Assembly (NCBI RefSeq): GCF_031877795.1
Contig: NC_133932.1
Location: forward strand, 37,711,180 to 37,775,179
Reading direction: 5' to 3'
Length of the DNA stretch: 64,000 bases
DNA from: Strix aluco
Lineage: Eukaryota > Chordata > Aves > Strigiformes > Strigidae
Part shown: in pieces, positions 12,164-26,334 of the stretch
Layout of the letters: each line of letters begins with the position of its first letter
Numbering within the stretch: the stretch's first letter is position 1
Notes under the pieces: generated by a model
Database searches by the model: none
Seen by the model: only the letters and a program-made list of their open reading frames with translations
What the model was told of the DNA's origin: nothing
Program-made: the position numbers and the translations under genes

Positions 12164-14733
12164 TACAGGAAGGGGAAAATTGACACACTTGCAGAAGACT
12201 GGTGTCTCCCAAACACATTAAAAGAGTTCAGGTCACACACACAAGCCACAGTGACACATTTCTTTGTGTGTATGGGCATACCTATAAGTCTGGTGTGGTC
12301 AAACTCAGTTGTTGTGGTGGCAGCAAAGTGGCTCCTCTTGGCAGCAGGGATCTTGCTGTTGTGTCCCTGCTTTGCCCAGGGTCGCTGCAGTCCCACTTTC
12401 CCCACTTCTGCACAGGTGATGCAGTGCCGCCTGCAAGCCAGGCGTGGGAAATGTGCCTGGTCCCCACTTAGATATCATACGGAGGTACATGGGTCCCCTT
12501 TCTAGGAATATGTTTATTTCTTGGTTTCTTTTTAATCTCCAATTATCTGATAATTAGACACAGCTCAGCCCCATTCTGCACAGCCTTGAGGTGGGGCTAG
12601 CTTGCAGGGTAATTGATGGGAGCACACATCTGCAAGCCTCATTGCCAAAACACAGGGCAGGCCAAAAATAAGCACCAGCACTAGACTAGATCAGCCACGG
12701 GGTTGTAGAGTCAACACACTCCCCTAAAGCGCAGAGTGGTCCCAGCATCAGGCATGGCTTCTCGGGCCCCAGCAGCTGAGGAAGAGGACAAAGTGACCTG
12801 TTGGTGGAGGATGGTAGCTGAGTGTGGGAGCAGGGGTGAGCTAAGGTGATTGCTGTAGTGGAAAGAGTGGGGATATGGGAAAGAGGAAGGGGACACATGT
12901 AACAACAGTGCATTAAGGAGAAGGCATAGGGAGTGGGTGGAGAATTACAGCAGGAAGGGTGGGTGGAGGGGGAATGGTGGCAGGGAAGGGAGGTGATTGC
13001 CTGATGTTGAAGAGCTGGAGAATTTCATTTCCCACTCACTCTTTTGCTGATGTAATGAATTACTTAGATATTTCCCATCCAGTTATGTAAAACTAAACAG
13101 TGTAGTGTTGTCTTTAGGGGATACCTGGGCAACATCACTAGTGCTGAGGCACTGCGATGCGTTCAAATTATGCAAGGCAATTGGCAGGCATTTAGGGATC
13201 ACAGCTGTGCTGTGTAAATTCTGTCTTAGAGTTAAAAATAAAAATCTCAGTATTTGATCAGTCATCCTGTAGTTTGCCCTCTAGACTTTCCCCTGACATA
13301 TGGTACCTACAGTCTCTGGAGAACGTCTGAAACATCTTCTTGCATCTAGGGCTTAAAAAATGAATTGGGAGACATCATATTTGGAGAACTTGAGATCATT
13401 GTTCAGAGGGAAAGCAATTTTATTCCACTAGAATTCTTCTGCCATCAATATTCCCCTGATCATAAAGGCTTTTTCTTTACAAAGAATAAGTTAAGGCAAT
13501 CAATTGTTTTTTTCTACTAAATGAAAATTGATAAAATACAATTTGGAAGCAGGTAAACACAGAAGTCATTTTCCACTCAGCATTAGCTTACATCTCAATG
13601 GACATTAGACCTGTGTTTATTGAAAGATAGGTTATTGCCTGGGACATTGGGGTTTTAACAGAATGGAACACAAACTCCAGTTTATTGACATCTGCTGCAT
13701 AGCAAAAAGATGGATGATTAGCGCCTCTATTTCTGCTCTTTTTCAGTATTGCTGTGCAGATGCACACAAGGGAAAAGTATGCATTATGCATCATATTCTA
13801 TATACTTTTATACAAAAGAAGTAAATGGTCGTTTCATAGTTAAAGAAGCACTTTCCGTTAATGCAAATTTTTCTTGGCATTAGAGAGCTACCTACGTTTT
13901 CTCCATTCTTACATACATACATGATTCAATGCTCATCATCTGAATTAAAAGTCCATTATCTTGATTCTGTGCTGCACATTGAAATTGTAATCCTGCAAGC
14001 TTTGTAGTCAATAAGATTAATTTAAATAAGTAATTTTCAATAGTATTTATAGTTTATAGCTGCCAAAGCTTCAAGGCTAGGACTAGCAATGAAGAAAAAA
14101 CTAGGAGAGTAAAAGTAAAAGGAGTAAAGGAAATCCTGGAAGTATCCACTGAGAAGAGGAATTCGCTTGATGACATTTTTTGCTTGCATAAAAGCAGGCA
14201 ATTCTCCTTTGAGGAAACAAACACAAAATGATAAACATCCCTTTTTCCTCTGCACAGCATCCCTTCAGTGCCAATGCACAGGCAAAGCTCTGGCTCAGAT
14301 GTACACCAGCCGATATGCAGCTGCTACCCAGGAAAGCAGGCACTGGAGAGCAGCCCCGGGTGCACCAGCATGACTTATGCTTTGCTTCTGACCTTGAATT
14401 TTATTTGCATCGCGTGCCACCTCACCGCACAAGCAGCCCAGCAGGGTGGAGCGGGGGGCTGGGCTGCAGGACTGCAGCACGAGTGAGGATGTGCTGCATA
14501 AAGGTGAGATAGAACTCTTGGCCCTGCTTCCCCACTGAAAGCTATCACCTCTAAATTTACCACTCCATGTCTGTCTGAGAGCCTCCTAAACCTCAGCCTC
14601 CCCACAGCCTGCTCTTGCTGGTGGATGCAGCGTGTCTGCAGGCACAGGCGGGCAGCCCATGGGCAGCTTTGGTGAGGTGTGGTGTCTTCCCACACATCAA
14701 GACCTACTTGATAACAAAACAGGTTGCAAATTT

Positions 14734-14765
14734 TGTGTGTGTGTCTGTGTCTGTGTGTGTGTGTG
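14734..14765. repeat. Imperfect (GT)n microsatellite
   Basis: GT run interrupted twice by CT, 32 bases in all. Confidence 0.9.
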
Positions 14766-17700
14766 ACTACTTCATTCCAAAGGATATTTATCAGAAAACC
14801 TTGAAGACATCACCCAGTCCCCTTTGCAATTCTGCAGAGCAGCAGCCTGCTTGCCAGTTCTGGAGTGTCCTTCTAACTCTCTGCCTTGGAAATTGCTGAC
14901 AATATGGAGGTGATGGATCTGAGACTTGCAAAACGCCACAGAACAGTGTTTTGCATCTCAGGGATACAAAACCACATGGCCAAGGAAGACACGTTTACAC
15001 AGAAAGTTGATTTCTCAGCTGCTGGGAGTCTTTCAGGGAGTGCCTTAGCCACTGTGGCATGAACAGGCACTCGTGTTGCTTTTTCTTTGTCCTAGCAACC
15101 AAATTTCACTCTCTTGATTTTCCTGCTGCTTTTTGCTAAAACGTTCCCAGATGAGTAGCTTTTCTGTTGATACACTACAGATGAGGCTTGACTGGATTGC
15201 TGGAGTCAACATTATTATTTTTAGACAATAGGCTGAGGCTTCTGATGCAAATCAACTTTAAAAGGTTACTTCTGTTTACGGACTTTAGGCTATGTTATTC
15301 CCTCTTGTGAATCCATTCTCATGTGCTCTGTCAGCAGCAGTGTTCTTTAGGTGAGATGATTAGTCAAGGCCAGTTAATTCCCTTTCTCTCTTCTCTGACA
15401 TAAACTAACCTGTTGATTTCCACTAAAAAACATCTGTTGGCATTTAGGAACACTTGTTATAGTGAGCCTAGGAGTTCAGTATTATTTTCAGTCTGATAAT
15501 TTCTGAAAAAGCAGTCATTTTTGTTTTCTTCTCACAATATCTGTCAATTTAAAACAAAAGCAAGACTTGCCAAGCTTATGTAAAGCTGGATTGCACTTCA
15601 GACTGTATTTTTGTGCATTATTAAGTTTACTGAAATCTCAGGGGATGAAAGTTGCAAAAGCAAGTACCATTTAAAGTCATTGGCACTTATGCACTTTAAT
15701 CTCCTGGGTGCTTTTGCAAGTCTTTCACAGACTGTGTAAATGTGCTATATTCAACTGTAGCAATTCCGTGATGGATGAGGTTTCTGCCAAGCAGCGCCTC
15801 TCTTCAGAGTGCATTTCACTGTTATTAACAAGCTCTCACCTAAAGCAAAATAGATCTGACTTAATTTGCACCAGTTTCCAGTTATTAGCCATCCATTGAT
15901 AAACATAGCTGAAGTGACATCTGATTGGTTTCTTATATGTCTGTTGCATCAAAAATAAAACCAAGCAATTTCTGTCATGTTACATATCTGCATCTATTAG
16001 CAGTTGTACAAGGTTTGCCTGTAAGGAAAGTTTTGAGAAAGAACCAATATTATGGAACAGGTATTTTCCACACTACTGTTTGAATTAATCTCAAACCTGC
16101 CCTGTGTCTTGAAAGCTCAGAGCAGTGGTACCTGTAATTCCAGGCAGGTGCAATAGTATTACTGAAGTACAGCCCAGACATCTTTCTGGGACTGAAAAGT
16201 ACAAGATGAATGTCAGGTGTCTGCATTCGTCAGGGGAAGAGTACAGCAGTCTGGTAATCTTCATGCCTGTGAATGTGCTCCTGTGAGCTCCTTGCTGCTG
16301 CCTCTGCTGCATTAGAAATGGCTGAGCTCGATGAGGGAACACGTCTTCAGCTTCTGCAGTTAAACGGGACACACCTGCTCAGCAGAGCCTGGGTTTAAAG
16401 CTGTACCCTGGAGGAAGAGGACCTTTTCCTGCTGCAGAAACTCCCTTTTCTGGAGAGCAAACCAAGCTGGCCCGCTGCCTATTTAGGTGCTGCTGCAGGC
16501 TTCAGTGGCTGCAGCAAGCAGCCTTCCAACCCAGCCTTGAAAGTATCCAGCCTCTTTCTCCAGTGAGAAGCTCACCTTGGTTTGGTGCTATAGAAAGAGC
16601 TCCTGCCTGAGAGAGAGAGTTTATCCTGTTTCCAGATGGAGTTGATCCAATTCATTACTCCTTCATTATTTATATAGCATCTACATTCACTACAGCAGTG
16701 CTTATGTTAGAAATGCTTAAGTGATACCAGATGTAAATAGTTAATAGACTGGAAAGTTACAGTTAATAGAGGCTTGGAAACACATCTAATAAATCCGTCA
16801 ACAACAAAGGCCAGGCGTTGGAGGTGGACTACTTCCAAACCAGTTTTCACCAAACTTGGAAAAAATAAGAAATTAGTAAATGATTCTGAAGACATTGCTT
16901 TTAATGAGGATATGAGGCTGTTATTATATAACCCAGGATATTTATGACTTCACCTCATAGCAGTTTAGGGATTTTCATTCTACAGTCAAAAATCAGTTGG
17001 AAATTGTCAGTGAGAAATTGATATTTTTACAGAATCTTTTTCCCTCTAACCTGAAAAGAAAGATGGAAAAAGAGCTCATTGCTACAGCCTGACACTGTGC
17101 TTCTCATTAATCAGAACCAAATATTTTAGAGAAATCTGTTTCTCGCCTACATATAATCAACCAAATTAATTGATCTAAGATAGACTTCTTTCTAAATACC
17201 CTGTTCAGCAGAATAACCGTATTATTTTTCCACTTAGTGCAGCATGAGAGGCTCTGTGTTCAGCTGAGGTTTTAGAAAAGTGTACTGCATCTCTTGGTAA
17301 CAGCTGCATTGCTAAAATAAGAAGCAAGTCTCAGTTTCTGGGGTTAAAAGTTCGTGGTGTTTTTTTTTTCCCCTTTTTTTCTGTTTTTTTAAGCGTAGTT
17401 TCCAGAGTCATGTAGAAAGCACTATTTCGCCTGGAAAAAGTGAGGAGCCACCTTCTAAAACTTTGTTGACATGTTGATGGATAATTGTCTTTATAGGTCA
17501 GTAATGGAACAATTTAAGTAGTTGGGATTTTTTCTGGGTGCTGGGCTATAACCCGTGTCTTTTGTCTTGGAACTGTTACACTTAGTGAAGTCAGAGTGAG
17601 GAGAAAAACAGGGGTAATACCTTTTCTTAGCTATGGTATTTAACTTCAGACCTTACAGGATTATCTAGTTAAGTTCATTAACTAAACTGTCAGTCAGAGA

Positions 17701-20700
17701 AAAGGTTATTTTCAGCTCTCTTCCGCAGACAAACAATGAATTTAAAAAGATGCTAGATGTGAGATATTTAGATATGAGGTGAGTTTCTGGTCAGCGCATC
17801 CCACTGTTGTGTTTAGTGATACATATTGCCCATGTGGGTACAAACACATGTGTGTTTTAAAAATTCTGAATGACAAAAGCATTTAGATTCAATATTTTGA
17901 TGTGTACAAAATCTGAATTTCACGTAAGAGCTTTAGTAATTCCTCATGCGCAGGTGTTCTGTTCTTTCAAAAGTGTGTGCATGACCTTTGAAAGAAATTG
18001 CCTTGTGGAGAACCCTCCTGAGTGGGTTATTTCTGCTTGGGTTATTTCTGCTTTACAAATGAAGCTTAGTTCAAGGTCCAGGGGAAGCTAATGGGTAGTA
18101 TATTCACCAAGCAGCCATTTTCTCTAATTGAATTCCTGGAGAGGAATAGCTGGAGGAACTGGTGGCTGATCTGTTTGCCTTGGCATCTGGCTAAGGAGAA
18201 ATGAGTGACAGAAATCTTTGTAAGAGAGGTACTGTCTTTCTTGGGTGGAAATAAGGGACAACATGAAAAATAAGGGATCCTTTAGAGAAGTATATTTCCC
18301 TTAGGATCCCGAATTTTTTTTTTTTTTCCTGAATTTTCCTATGGCTGTGACATGTAAAATTCAGTTATTATAAACTTTACTTTGTTGTTTAAGATATTAT
18401 GTAAATTCAATGTAACTCTAATACATATTTGTATTTCATAATCATTTCTTGAAACTTCTTTGCCTGTGTGAGCGAAGCCTAAGCCTAAGTGATTTAATAT
18501 TTAGCATATTTCTGCAATCTGGCAAGGTCGTCTTTCTACTGATATATTTGAGTTAGGAATTTACACAGCAAATGCCATAACTATTAAGTGTGAGAGAAAG
18601 CTAGAATTCTGAAAAATAAAGATGTTTGAAAATAGAACCTGACCTTCTCTAGTACAAGATTCCTGACGCCCTCCCCAACATACATACACCCTTTACTTAA
18701 TATTTCAGTTCCCGTCACACACATGGTACAAAAAACCATAAATCGATCAGAAGTTTCCCCCTTTTGCAAACATCTACAGTTTTCAAAGTCATCTTTTTTC
18801 TTCCTTCAGAAAATCTGGTTCAAACAGTGAATAAAAATTTTCTTCTCAGAAATCAGAATGTGAATTCAGCTATTTGAGAACAAATGTGTGACAGTGAATT
18901 AAATAATTCTGCATATTTTTTTTAGAGAAGAGTTACTCTTATGAACAAGTAATCTGTCATCTGTTCTTTGTTGTAATTTAACCTTCAGCATTATGTCAAA
19001 CCAGCACATACAGGATGAGATTGTTCTAATTTTAAGATTGTCATAGTTTTTAGCGTTAAAAAAGCAGCATTCACCCATCTGCATCTTCATCATCTTTAAG
19101 AGGCTTAAGAATTACAACTTAACAAATATAAACTAATATTAAAAAGTCATTTGTTATATCTGCAGAACATTTTAAGTTTCTTTGTGCTTTCCTGTGCACA
19201 GCTGAGTACTCTGTGCCTCAGAAATTCCCAGTTGTCAAGGCTGACATGAACAATCTGCTGGCACAGAGGGAAATGTGAAGGAAACCTCCCGCCCTATAGG
19301 CTTTAAAGTTAAGCTGATGTCAGAGAGAGCATACTTGCTATTTCTGCAGTGTAGCAGCTAAACAAGCATTCAGTAGTTCCCTTTTCTGTTACTCTGAAGG
19401 CAGAGTGATTTCTTCAAAAGTTAACTTTAGTGTTACCAGCTGCACATCATGATATGTTGTCCAACTACAGACAGTTTTATGGTAGTGTACTGTTTATATT
19501 CACAAATACTGCTAACGATTCACTTCAGTCCTGAAAATATTTATGCAGACTTGTTCCCCTTTCAACTAATTGTATACCAAGAGACACAATTTAGCTTGTC
19601 ATCAGTGGCCACAGAAAAGCAAGCTCCATTCTTTTCAACAAGTCTTTGCTTACTTCCTCATCTGAAAAAGGAGCTGATATATTGATGGTAAAGCATGAAA
19701 TGCACTTGCTATCAGGGTCTATCTTTCTAAGGTGTGAAAAGTTTTGGAAAACAACCTTTTGTGATTGTCTAATTACTGATGAGAGTAAGCATGGACTATA
19801 CCATGCTGTATTTTTATGCTACAGCAGTCATATTGCCTTCTGTATCCCCACATTTCTAAACAACCAAAATGGCTTTTAAATCGTTGTTCTCACAAGCTAA
19901 GCTAGATCTATATTGATGAACTGCTCTGCAGGCTGCCTTGCAGTTAGCCTCTCTGGTTCAGTACCATGCCAAAATGGCTTCAGCTGAAGCTGTACTAAAT
20001 CTCATGGCTATTCTCTCCTCCACCATGCAAAATCATCTATGTACTCATTGCAGTAAGTGTGATGCCTTTCCTTTTTTTTGGAGGTGCAATTTGCCTTATT
20101 GATAGACCATTACTACTGCAGTTACTTTTACAATCACAGTGCATGAAAAGATGCAGTTTGACCAGCTGACATAAATAAATCCTAGCTTCAAAATTAGACC
20201 ATGGTTGTGCTGACTATTCTGCTTCCCTTGTGTGTTGAACTAACAAATGGCTCCAGATGCTTTGCCACATACAGCTAGTATTTATTGCCTGAAAAAAATT
20301 CACAGAATAAAATGATCATCAAACACTAAGCTACAATTAAATACCAGAGCAATCCTAGCCTAGCCTGCCAGGATAAAGCTAGCAGGTGTTTAAGTAAACT
20401 GTAATCTTCTGGAACAAAATTAAAATTTTTGCTCCTTGGAGTTGCAGTTCTCATGGTAGCTGAAGGCACATTTATATAAATGACATGAAAAACTGAAAAC
20501 CCTCTGGTGATTTTTGTGATAACATCTTGGGATTTGCTCTCAAACAATGACATCATTTGGGAGAAACAAAGCAGCATGTGGTAGCCAGCTCAGCCACTCA
20601 GAAGGTGGTGGCAGGTGGGGGAAGCTCTCACCATCACTCTCTGAGTAGCCCCGCGTCTCTGGTCCTCTCTGGCTGGTCTTCCAGTCCTCCATCAGCTACA

Positions 20701-21402
20701 GCCTCAGCCGTAGGGTATGGCAGAGGCTCCAGCAGCTTGGTCTCTGCTCTTCAAGGTAGTGGAGCCTGGGTGTCAGTCTGCAAAGCTGTGGACTGGAACT
20801 TTGCTGAAGAGCCTGCCAGAAGGATGACACCATGGGTGAAAGTCTAGGTGTTGGCGTTTAGTATATGTGAAACCCTTGCAGCAGGGAGTTCGTGGTTGAT
20901 TTGGCTCCTTGCCTCTTGCTCAGATGGCATATGAATAAAATAACGGGTGGTCCTTTAAAGCAGGGTGGGTGTGGTCACTCTATACAGTGCTTCTGGAAAG
21001 GATTCAGATTTTAAGTATCTTTTTTTTTTTTTCTTTGGAGGAACTTCTGTTGACTAGAAGTGTTTTCCCACCTTGGACATTTTTTTCTTTTGTCAAATGT
21101 GTCACCCACAGGCAACAGAGAGCCATAAACCCCATGACCCCTGTCACCTGTTCCCTTCCACTAGAGGATTTCTTGTCAGAAGCAAACTTACTCCCTATTT
21201 ATCTGAAATCAGATCTGGGGGAGGAAATCTGCTTCAACCAGAGCAGAAACCAGTTCCCTTCCTTCATTACTCCTACTGTGGTGCTCCAATACATAGTTAC
21301 TGAGGGACCATATAGTTGACCTATAGAAATAACTCTTATTTTGAGCTTTTATCCAGCTACAATACTTCTTCAGTCTGAATACTTGAAGCAATCTATGTCC
21401 CT

Positions 21403-21424
21403 AAAAAAAAAAAAAAAAAAAAAA
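21403..21424. repeat. A22 homopolymer
   Basis: Twenty-two consecutive A residues on the + strand. No retropseudogene or LINE sequence was seen 5' of it, so it is taken as a simple repeat. Confidence 0.85.
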
Positions 21425-24400
21425 GAGACACAATTTGATGACCCAAAATGACAGCAATTCAGCACAGTTTTGATTTCCAGAAAGGTGAGATTTTTCTTTT
21501 TTCCCCTCTTCTCTCCCTTCATCAGACCCCATCTCAGCTCAGCTTTTGGCACCATTTTGTCCTACCAGAGCAGCTCCCCCATCACTTCTGTGCCTGCTGC
21601 CAGCTCTGCACTGTCCCTTTCCTTCCTGTGGCATCACTCGATAAAGTCATGGCATTAATAGTTGCGCAAAATCGTGTTTCTCACCATGATGGTTCATTTC
21701 TAGAAGAGCCACTTTCAATCAGTACCAAATAGTCTTCCATGGGGAGGGCTGCTGGGCGCTCAACACTTCTGAAAGTGTAACCATTTACGTTCCTGCCTGT
21801 CTGTGGCTCTAGAGAGCCAGCTTGAGGCAGTACTTCAGCTGTACTTTATATATGCAGCTCCAGGTAGTTAAAAGCACTTTTGCTTCCAGCAGTGGTGGAA
21901 AGAGTGGGATGATATGAGAAAACAGGTACCTCTTCTGAATTTCACCAGAAATCCTAACAGAGATTGTCTCACTTTTCCTACAGCCTGTGTTTCACATGAG
22001 CTGTTTGTTGAAGGACGACCAGAGGGAAAAACCTTTAATCACAATCCACGCTGACTGGTTTTTGATCAGCAAACCTCCATCACTTCAATCAGTAACTTAA
22101 GAGGGAGAGACACTGCATTCTGGCTATCAAGCTACTCCTTCCATCAGCTTATTCAAAGCAAGTTTTCTTTGACATCCATCCCCCATTTTACCTTCCTTTG
22201 TTCTACTTCCCACCTTTAACCCTCTCTTGGAGAGCAAGATACTTTATGGCCATGGTTAAGGTTCTTAAAACCCCATCAGAAAAGACAAGTGATGGTGTCT
22301 GATGAGAAGCTGCAATCAGCCTTCAGCCATCAGACACTCTTCTGGCCACAAGAGCAGGACACTTTTCGCAATTCAAGTTTGTTTATTGCCTGAGCTAGCT
22401 AAAGGCCATGAAATGCTAATGTTAATGCTATGAGCACATTACTGCCTCTTTAATTTATTTCAGCTAACTTCTGTTGATGGCATTTGGGTAAGCTGAACTG
22501 CCAGTTGAACTGAATTTGTTGTGCAGTTCGACGTAAAAAACCACACTGGAAATAGATCTGTATTCAGAGGCATCTAATTAGGAAAACATCATGATAGTCA
22601 ATGCAAATGTTTTCCAAGGCACTGCATCTGTGCACCATGCATCAATTGCATACTGAGATTGCAGTATCCATTTTCCAAGTCATAAAAGCCATCTAATGAG
22701 AAAAACATGCACTTTCAGCCTGCCTGTGTGAAAGAAAGAGCAAACCTCAGGTTTTGGTGCTTAAGCTTCTGTGTGTAAATTTCCTCAGTAAAAAAAATAA
22801 GAAGGAAATAAGAAGGAAAATTTGCAGGGCAGGATATAACAGAAATCTGTGCAATGTTTATTTGCTAGAGTTGCGGTTTAGAAATGCTGGCTCCTATGGC
22901 ATTAGGCTGCATAGAAACACTGTTTGATGTGCAAGGAATCATCCCAAATGGATCATTTTTGGAGGCCCAAATACTGTGAACTACTCTGAGCATGCTGACC
23001 TGTGTCCCCTTCTTTCTTCTCTTGTTTACATGGGTGTTTATGTCTTAAAATGCACATACACTTAAGTATATATACAGATATATGTATATACATACACCAG
23101 AAAAGTTCTGCGCCTTCCTGAGCAGTATGCAGGAATAAAGAGCTTGTTGTTCAATTTTTAGAGAAAGCAAAAATAAGGCTGAAAATGGATTAGACTATCC
23201 ATCAGTTACATTAAGCATAGTCTTTCTCACAAATCCATTTTTTTTTTCCTTCTTTGACTTCACTATGGAGAAAAATGAAGACATTATCTTCACTGGGAGT
23301 GCTTCTGGATGTGAGTCCAGCTTCTTTGTGATCTGATCTCTTAGACCCAGTGCAAGTTACACGTGAAGTAGGCTGAGCATGTTAATAGTATGAGGGAGAG
23401 TGTCTCCTATATATAAAGTTAGTCTGTTATACACTTCTCCTTTACTGTCTTTCTGCATCTTGCTACTAAAGGGAATAAACTTTCTACAAAAGATGAAAAA
23501 AACTATTAGGAACATCATTAGCCATTAAAAGCCTTGCTGGAAAATAAAACAACAGAAGAAAAAAAATCTACTTTTTTTTTCCTTATATATGCCAAAATTG
23601 ATAGATACTGACATACAATAAAAATCAACTAAACTATTTTGCAGTGTATTAAAGTGAAGTACCTGATTTTAGATTAAAAAAAAAAAAACCAACAAACAAA
23701 ACAGTAACTGGGCTAAAATACAAGTGTTAATATTCTTACATCTTGGGAAGATTTTGTGGAGTTTTTCATTGAAGCATTTAAAATACTTTGAAAGCATCAG
23801 CATTGCTGTTGAGTTTTTTTTCTGTGCTTCTAAAGTGTTATAAAAATCCTTAAGGATCTGTGCAAACTCTTTCTAAAATAAAAAAGAACTTGCTTCTAGT
23901 GACTAAACCTGACTAAAAATAACTAGTCCATCAAACTCAAAAGAACAAGCAATTTTATTCAAGTTCATATGGGGATTTGACTATTCTTTTGAAAATGGTA
24001 AAGAACAGCAATCCTGAAAATCCAGGCAGAAAACCAGATTGATCTCCTAGGTGTGTTTAGTTGCTCTTCTTCAACACAACAGATACCGCTCCTTTTCTTA
24101 AAGTAAGTGTATAATTTCTGGCCTCACATCTGTAGAAAACTGCTTTTCAGGAAGAACTTATTCAAAAAGTCACTACAGTTCTATTTGTAGAGCAAATGGG
24201 TCTTTAATGGTTCACAATCTTATTTGAATATTCATGGTAATGTGCATTTTTTCCATTTAGGAAATAATTGTGTGGTACCCAAGCACTCCAATTAACTGCA
24301 AAATGCAGTTCTTTTAGGAAACTAATTTATACTGATTCTTGACGAGATTGAGGAAATTACCATGTTCATTAGGGAAATTAAAAACACCATATGTTTTCAT

Positions 24401-25216
24401 CTACCTGTCCTAGTTCTAGTATATATAGCATACCGTTTACAGCTATAGTGCTTCCAAGGATCTTCCTGCTTATAAATACTAAAAATCCCGACTGGCCATC
24501 ATTCTTTAGAAATGAACATACAAGCAAAGCAGTGCAGATCCCACTGCTTAATGATGTACAAAATACTATTAAGGTGTAAGGAAAAATGAGGAAGAAAAGA
24601 AATGAAAATGGAGAATTTAAGCAGGTATTCTCATTCAACCAGTATGAAGTATCATAATTCATACCAACTCAGCACGTTTTTCATTACTAGACTTACTGAA
24701 GGCAACAGTTCACATTAAAGAAGGATGTTCTCACCAGTATCCTTGTTTACAGACACATGTGCACATGCACATGCCCACCAAGCACCTTGTTTTGTTCCCT
24801 CCTGAAGCTCTTTTTAAACAAATTTGCCAGTAATTTCATGTTCCCAAATTCTGCAATTACAGAGGTCAGCCGAGTGCCAGTACTGACTGTGACAGTTTTC
24901 CACAAACATTTTTTTGACTGTCTCGGTGGAAATTAAAAGAAAAAAAAAGTTTAACAGATGTTTGTGGTAATAGTTTTTGACAGAGTCCTTTAGATCTTTA
25001 GTCAGATATGAACTGATTATGGTTCTTTGCATATTTTACTTATTTCCTAAAAGTACCAGTAATGCAAAACATATTGGAACTGTCTTAAGGGACTCTTTTT
25101 AAATTTTGTCTATTAAACAGTTCAGTTATAAAGTGTATTTACAGATTTTTTTTCTCCAATTGTTTCAGAGATAGCTATTACTTGCTGTCATATATTAAAG
25201 AACACGAGAAGGAAGG

Positions 25217-25815
25217 TGTGCTGGTTTTGGCTGGGGTGGAGTTAATTTTCTTCATGGTGGCTAGTATGCAGCTGTGTTTTGGATTTGTGCTGGAAACCGT
25301 GCTGGTAACACAGGGATGTGTTCGTTACCACTGAGCAGTGCTAACACAGAACTAAGGCCTCTTCTGCTTCTTGCACCACCCCACCAGCAAGGAGGCTGGG
25401 GGTGGTGCAAGATGTTGGGAGGGGACACAGCCAGGACAGCTGACCTCAACTGACCAATGGGCTATTCCATTCCATATGACATCATGCTCAGCATATAAAT
25501 TAGGGGGGTATAGAAGAAGGAAGGGGGGACGTTCGGAGTGATGGTGTTTGTCTTCCCAAGTCACCATTACGTGTGATGGATTCCTGGAGATGGCTGAACA
25601 CCTGCCTGATGATGGGAAGTGGTGAAAGAATTTCTCGTTTTGCTTCGCTTGTGTGTGCAGCTTTAGCTTTACCTATTAAACTGTCTTTAAAAAAACCCCA
25701 TGAGTTTTTTCATTTTCACTCTTTCGATTCTCTATCCCATCCCACTGAGAGGGAGGGAGGGAGGGAGGGAGTGGCTGTGTGGGGCTTAGTTGCTGGCTGG
25801 GGTTAAACCACAACA
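25217..25815 (+). mobile_element. Solo LTR, avian ERVL-like, with 5-bp TSD
   Basis: A 599-bp element beginning TGTGCTGGTTTTGGCTGG and ending GTTAAACCACAACA (TG...CA ends). It is flanked by a perfect 5-bp target-site duplication GAAGG at 25212-25216 and 25816-25820. Five-base duplications are usual for ERVL-type elements. It has a TATA box (TATAAA, 25494-25499) and an ATTAAA poly(A) signal (25675-25680), so the U3-R-U5 order is on the + strand. No internal retroviral sequence adjoins it, so it arose by LTR-LTR recombination after a full provirus inserted. It is related to the LTRs at 30879 and 57653. A GGGA repeat lies near its 3' end. Confidence 0.93.
25751..25770 (+). repeat. (GGGA)5 run inside the solo LTR
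   Basis: Five GGGA units form at least four G-triplets separated by single A residues, a textbook intramolecular G-quadruplex pattern, located in the U5-proximal part of the LTR. Confidence 0.9.
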
Positions 25816-26334
25816 GAAGGGAAAGAAAAGAGGAACTCTGAAACATTTCTACATCATTAACCATTTATTAACGCACTTAAGTGTGTGTGCTACCCATACA
25901 TTTTTATGTGAGACCCATTACAAGAAGTACTGACCATACTGAATTAACAGGAGCTTTGCCTTGGAGACTGAACTTCACAGCCTGGGCTTAAGGCATACTC
26001 TTATTTTGCTAGGTGATCTGGGACTCATGGTTTCAAAAACTAGAAGTTAAAAACCTTGCTGACAAAGCTAATAAGTCTGTGAGAAATTGAATTACACAGC
26101 TTTGCACAGAGGATCAATCGGAGAAAATAAAAATTCTGCTGGAAGAACTGAGAAAAATTGATGCAACATTTGCAAGACTGGTATGTTTACTTCTGCTGTC
26201 TTTCTTTGCTGTCTTCTCATATTCTCATTTATTGTCTTTAATGAAACAATTGATGAATACTAAAAATCTGTGGGTTATTGAACTTATTTATCCTGAAATC
26301 TGTGAACAGTGTGCTTGATGCTTTCCAGCTGCTG

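Larger units (their letters stand above)
11461..25216. other. Intergenic, no gene recognised
   Basis: Nearly 14 kb of AT-rich DNA. It contains three simple repeats (AAC at 12146, GT at 14734, an A-run at 21403) but no exon, RNA gene or transposon that I could support. Open frames are all short and without family resemblance. Confidence 0.6.

Noticed and set aside
21403-21424. A22 tract as the tail of a processed pseudogene
   Set aside because: No gene-like sequence, LINE end or target duplication was seen 5' of it. Best taken as a simple repeat.
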